Of a DNA stretch of 10,610 nt, positions 7,462 through 10,610 are shown piece after piece. Where the stretch lies: positions 1-10,610 of the forward strand of contig JASHWZ010000023.1 in assembly GCA_030043865.1 (NCBI GenBank). The letters are read 5' to 3'. Source of the DNA: Thermoplasmata archaeon. Lineage in GTDB: Archaea; Thermoplasmatota; Thermoplasmata; Lutacidiplasmatales; UBA184. The notes under the pieces are model-generated. The model ran no database searches. It saw nothing but the letters and a program-made list of their open reading frames with translations, and had not been told where the DNA came from. Position 1 is the stretch's first letter. The number at the start of each line of letters is the position of its first letter. Position numbers and translations under genes: made by a program.

Positions 7462-9416
7462 CGGGCCGCCGGGACCCCCGGGGCGCCGGCCCGCCCCTCC
7501 TCGGACCGGGGAACGGGGGCCGCGTCCTCGTAGAGGAGCCGCAGCCCCTCGAAGCGGTGCGAGGCGAACGCCAGTCGGCGACGACCCGTCTCGGTCCGGA
7601 ACCGGGCCTGCGTCCGCCCGTGCCGGTTCGCTCGGGCGTTCCGGAAGAGTCCCCCGAGGTGGAGATAGGAGGCGAGCAGGGGGTACACCGCCCCGTTCAG
7701 CCCGCTGACCAGCGACGACGCGGGCACCGGGGCGATGCGCCCGGGCGTCCGGCATCGGGCGTCGTAGAGGCGGGGGAGCTCCGCCCGCATCCAGGAGGCT
7801 TCGGAGAGAAGCCCCCGATAGTAGTCGTCGCCCCAGAGGATCCGGACGCTGAGCGCCTCGCGCGCGAACAGGAGGTCGCGCCGCACGGAGAACTCACGGG
7901 CGGCGAGCTCGTCCTCGAGCACGTAGTTGAGGCAGACCGTCGGCCGGGGCGCGCCCGGCGGGCCCGGGCCGACCCGGCGGAGCGCGAGATAGGCCCGCGC
8001 GAGGAACCACCAGAGGGCGTTCGACCGGGTCACTACGAAGAGGTCGAGGTCGTCCCCTGCGCGGGGTTCGCCGAACGCGACCGACCCGCTGACCCCGACG
8101 CAGCGCACGAGGTTCCGCGCGAACGACAGCGGACCGTTCCAAAGCCATTCCGCGTAGCGGAGGTACGCCTGCTCTCGCGCCTCCCGGCCCCGGTCGGTCG
8201 ACGGAGGGGCACCGGAGGCGAACACCCGCGGGCCCTCGATCCGGGCGAGCTCCGGCCGCTGGGCCAGCCATTCCTCGAGCTCGCGGACGCTGTCGGGTCC
8301 GTCCTCCGGCAACAGCTCCCGGAGCCGGTCCAGCGGGAGTCCGGAATCGAATCCCCGGGCGACCCGGAGGAGCGACGACACCCGACGCTCGGTCGGCGAT
8401 GCGGGGGCCGGGGCGACCGCCCGCGGCGACCCGGTCAGCTCCCGAGCCGTACCGTGCGGCGCCGGGCGGATGCGCTGCCACCGGACGTGGTCCGCTCGGG
8501 GAGGGAGCCGGTCCCAGGCCGCGAGCAGGCCGGCCGCGAGCTCCCACACCGTCAACTGGAGAAACTGTCGCACTCCGTCCGGTCGGGCGAGCGTTCGGCG
8601 GAGGAGGCGGACGGTCGGCCCCGGCCGGACGAAGAGCTGCTGCGGGATCGAGGCGGGACGAACCCCGAGCGCCTCGGCGATCTGGTGGTTCCCGACGTGG
8701 ATCCGCCGGCGCTGGCGGAGATGGTCCGGAACGGTGGACGGGACCTGGATCGCGACCTGCGCTCCGGGAGCGTACCAACCGTTCCCATGGTGCTGCGCCA
8801 GCCAGACCGCCAGGTACGCTCCATCGTTGATGATCCCCTCGGGCACCGGAGGGACGGTGGGGAGGCTGACCAGGAGCAGCTCGTCGGAGAGGTGCGAGCC
8901 CGTTCCGTCGGCGAGCAGTTCCTGGTGGAACTCGTGATGGAGTTCCCACATCGACCGGAGCATCGCGTCCAGCGGTCCGGTCGACCCGGGCGGGACGACC
9001 GGGCGGGCCATCACCGCGAACGGAGCGACCTTCCCGACGGCGGTCTCCACGAGACGCGCGACGGCGTTCGGAGCGGCCCGCGCGTCCGAGTTGAGGAGGA
9101 CGAGCGCGTCGCCCGTCGCGCGGCGAAAGACCTCTCCGAGGGCCCGGGCCTTGCCGCCCCGGTCGGCCTCCTCGACCACCCGGATCCGCGGCTCTTCCAC
9201 CGCCAAGGACCGCGCGATCGCGACCGTCGCGTCCGTGCAGCCGCTCGCGACGATCCAGATCTCCTTCCAGCGCACGCCGTCGGGCAGGCGCTGGTCGAGC
9301 AGCGAGCGGACGGCCCCGCGCAGATGGAGCTCCTCGTTGTGGGCCACCACGCCGGCCGTGAGTTGCCGGGGCGGGGCGAACGGGACCCCGTCGAGGCCGA
9401 GCCGGGGTCCCGCCAT
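7458..9416 (-). CDS. GT2 glycosyltransferase fused to winged-helix/nucleotidyltransferase module
   Basis: A 652-residue fusion. Residues 20-245 form a family 2 glycosyltransferase (GT-A fold, nucleotide-sugar donor): VVAHNEE (23-29), DRGGKARAL (85-93), a DxD-type NSDARAAP (109-116), INDGAYLA (196-203) and HLRQRRRIHVGNHQ (232-245), the last equivalent to the QxxRW acceptor-side motif. A helical stretch at about 265-305 may lie on the membrane surface. Residues 342-402 look like a small winged helix. Residues 440-560 are a Pol-beta-type nucleotidyltransferase: GVSGSVAFGEPRAGDDLDLF (441-460) gives GS...DxD with Asp456 and Asp458, followed by VCLNYVLEDE (494-503) and LFAREALSVRILWGDDYY (516-533), matching a predicted nucleotidyltransferase family that often sits near glycosyltransferase genes. 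The third acidic ligand is not obvious (Asn497). It is the second gene of the operon, 101 bp after the surface protein gene, with no separate promoter seen. Confidence 0.85.
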   Translation of the reverse strand: MAGPRLGLDGVPFAPPRQLTAGVVAHNEELHLRGAVRSLLDQRLPDGVRWKEIWIVASGCTDATVAIARSLAVEEPRIRVVEEADRGGKARALGEVFRRATGDALVLLNSDARAAPNAVARLVETAVGKVAPFAVMARPVVPPGSTGPLDAMLRSMWELHHEFHQELLADGTGSHLSDELLLVSLPTVPPVPEGIINDGAYLAVWLAQHHGNGWYAPGAQVAIQVPSTVPDHLRQRRRIHVGNHQIAEALGVRPASIPQQLFVRPGPTVRLLRRTLARPDGVRQFLQLTVWELAAGLLAAWDRLPPRADHVRWQRIRPAPHGTARELTGSPRAVAPAPASPTERRVSSLLRVARGFDSGLPLDRLRELLPEDGPDSVRELEEWLAQRPELARIEGPRVFASGAPPSTDRGREAREQAYLRYAEWLWNGPLSFARNLVRCVGVSGSVAFGEPRAGDDLDLFVVTRSNALWWFLARAYLALRRVGPGPPGAPRPTVCLNYVLEDELAAREFSVRRDLLFAREALSVRILWGDDYYRGLLSEASWMRAELPRLYDARCRTPGRIAPVPASSLVSGLNGAVYPLLASYLHLGGLFRNARANRHGRTQARFRTETGRRRLAFASHRFEGLRLLYEDAAPVPRSEEGRAGAPGVPAAR

Positions 9417-9517
9417 CGTCCGCTCCGCCCCGGGTCAGACGCCGCGCCGACCCGGACGCGGACCGCGCGCCTTCGAGGAGCGACGACGCGGGTGGGCGCC
9501 GGCCCCTCCGGGGGCGG

Positions 9518-10501
9518 TCATTGGTCGTCCCGGTCGACGTACACGAGGTCCGACGGTCGGCGGCGCAGGACGCGGGCGCCCACCGCTACTCCGACCACGG
9601 CCAGCGCCGCGGTGCCGCCGACCAGGAGCAGCTCCGGGGTCGGGATGCCCGCGATCGACGAGGGGAACAGCACGCGGACCTCCCCCGAGTAGTTCAGCTC
9701 CGCGAACGCGCCCGCAGTAGCGCCGAACACCACCGTGACGGCCGCGGACGCGGAACTCCCCGCGACCGTCGGCGTCGCCGACACGTTGGTCGCGTTCGCC
9801 CCGCCCGCGTTCACCCCGGCGGTCGAACCACCGGCCCACTCCTCGAACGTGGCCCCGGTGGCGATCGACACACCGGAGACGAGCGACGCGGGCGCGACGC
9901 CGAGGGCGAGCCGTTCGCTATCGGGGAACGACGGCCAGAACGCCAGCGTGAGCACGAGGTGATCGTTGTCGGCTTGCCACGGCCAGTTCGAAACGGCGAG
10001 ATCGGTCGCGACCAATTCTTCCGGTCCCGACGGAGAGCCCGCGTAGGCGGGGAGGACGTAGTCGACGCGGACGCTCGCCGAGGGGAGCATCCCCGGAGCG
10101 GAGGAAACCGTGATCACCGGAGCTGCCGCCGTGTACTCGAGGTCGTACGCGTCCTCCGTGGAGAGGTTCTGATAGGTCCACGCGGCCGAGGAGAGGTTCG
10201 AGCTGGCCACGAGGTCGCCGGCCGGGTCGACCTCGGAGATCGACGTCACGGTCACCGACAGGCCGGTCTGCGCCCGGGCGAGCGCCGAGACCGAGACAGT
10301 GGGCAGGGACGCGTCGAACTCGCAGAGCACGAGGCCGTTCGACCAGTCGATCGCCGGATCGGCCCAGGTCGACGCCGGCGCCACGCCGGCACAGGTGAGC
10401 AGGGTCGCGAGCACCAGGACGCCCCCGAGCACCGCCCCGGAGCGGAGGCTCCCCGGTCGACGAACGCCGATGGCCCCGCGGACCGACGCATGGCGCCTCA
10501 T
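9518..10501 (-). CDS. Secreted, C-terminally membrane-anchored surface protein
   Basis: A 327-residue protein of unrecognised family. It has a basic N-terminus, a hydrophobic signal-peptide core at about 23-40 with probable cleavage after APAS (residue 44), a beta-rich, Ser/Thr/Ala-rich ectodomain (45-285), one transmembrane helix (about 289-311) and the basic stop-transfer RRRP followed by an acidic tail (VDRDDQ). This is type I topology, with the bulk outside the cell. Five N-glycosylation sequons (Asn102, 112, 236, 239, 270) make it a candidate acceptor for the glycosyltransferases encoded after it; that link is inference. The ATG at 10501 has GGAGG 10 nt upstream; the frame's earlier TTG lies in an operator palindrome and is rejected. 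It is the first gene after operator copy B and hence the probable leader of the operon. It could instead be a substrate-binding or sensor protein; no ligand motif is visible. Confidence 0.78.
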   Translation of the reverse strand: MRRHASVRGAIGVRRPGSLRSGAVLGGVLVLATLLTCAGVAPASTWADPAIDWSNGLVLCEFDASLPTVSVSALARAQTGLSVTVTSISEVDPAGDLVASSNLSSAAWTYQNLSTEDAYDLEYTAAAPVITVSSAPGMLPSASVRVDYVLPAYAGSPSGPEELVATDLAVSNWPWQADNDHLVLTLAFWPSFPDSERLALGVAPASLVSGVSIATGATFEEWAGGSTAGVNAGGANATNVSATPTVAGSSASAAVTVVFGATAGAFAELNYSGEVRVLFPSSIAGIPTPELLLVGGTAALAVVGVAVGARVLRRRPSDLVYVDRDDQ

Positions 10502-10514
10502 GCTCGACACCCCT

Positions 10515-10583
10515 CCGATGAGCCCGGTCGGGTCAGGCCGTTTTTGGTCCAAGGACGAAAACGGTTGGTCCAAAAGCTAGGCG
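10515..10583 (-). promoter_or_regulatory. Operator/promoter copy B: paired TTGGTCCAA palindromes
   Basis: This is the second copy of the block at 3053-3121. TTGGTCCAA palindromes are at 10544-10552 and 10565-10573, again 21 bp apart. CAAAAAC (minus strand, 10540-10546) overlaps the inner palindrome, CGCCTAG (minus strand, 10577-10583) lies beside the outer one, and CTCATCGG (minus strand, 10515-10522) sits at the same 22 bp distance as in copy A. A Shine-Dalgarno GGAGG then precedes the surface protein ATG at 10501. This should be the promoter of the five-gene operon running down to 3133. The remaining bases to 10610 show nothing I can assign. Confidence 0.75.
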
Positions 10584-10610
10584 TCATGGTCGGAACAGCT
10601 CGGACCAGGT

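Noticed and set aside
9417..9517. Possible separate promoter for the glycosyltransferase fusion gene
   Set aside because: The 101 bp gap has no AT-rich island, CAAAAAC box or operator palindrome, so read-through from the surface protein gene is more likely.
7434..9692. 752-codon plus-strand open frame
   Set aside because: It is antisense to the glycosyltransferase-nucleotidyltransferase gene, whose product has clear domain motifs; this frame encodes only charged low-complexity sequence.
1..10610. tRNA, rRNA, CRISPR arrays, insertion sequences
   Set aside because: No clover-leaf, rRNA-like, regularly repeated spacer or transposase-like sequence was seen on either strand.

Overview
This is a GC-rich window (about 70% by eye) with tightly packed genes. 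It is most likely archaeal, and I favour a high-GC soil or sediment Thermoplasmatota lineage. The reasons are a DUF2079 membrane protein with the extracellular tail typical of archaeal members, AT-rich TATA-like islands (CAAAAAC on the minus strand) in place of bacterial -35/-10 boxes, short or absent Shine-Dalgarno leaders, and an S-layer-like anchored surface protein with N-glycosylation sequons. The phylum assignment is an inference; no rRNA or marker gene is present.

Layout. Positions 45-863 (minus) encode a type 11 SAM methyltransferase. It is divergent from a class III aminotransferase of the glutamate-1-semialdehyde aminomutase type at 1005-2360 (plus). A convergent gene at 2458-3045 (minus) encodes an unrecognised protein with four membrane helices. 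Positions 10501 down to 3133 form a five-gene minus-strand run. In order of transcription these are an anchored surface protein, a GT2 glycosyltransferase fused to a winged-helix/nucleotidyltransferase module, a methyltransferase with a C-terminal Trm112-like zinc ribbon, a split-barrel (deazaflavin/FMN-type) domain fused to a second methyltransferase, and a DUF2079 (GT-C clan) membrane protein. Two junctions overlap by 4 bp (ATGA at 7458-7461, GTGA at 5298-5301), which supports an operon.

The most distinctive feature is a duplicated promoter/operator block at 3078-3121 and 10540-10583, identical at 39 of 44 positions. Each copy carries two copies of the palindrome TTGGTCCAA exactly 21 bp apart, with the inner palindrome overlapping the CAAAAAC box. 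An 8-mer (CTCATCGG on the minus strand) lies at the same distance downstream in both. One copy precedes the five-gene operon and the other precedes the four-helix protein gene, so both units are probably controlled by one unknown regulator.

Taken together, the operon looks like a cell-surface glycoconjugate (or glycolipid) assembly and modification system. It contains a cytosolic GT2, a membrane GT-C-like protein, two methyltransferases with unusual fused domains, a nucleotidyltransferase and a candidate surface acceptor protein. The function is inferred from domain types and co-location only.
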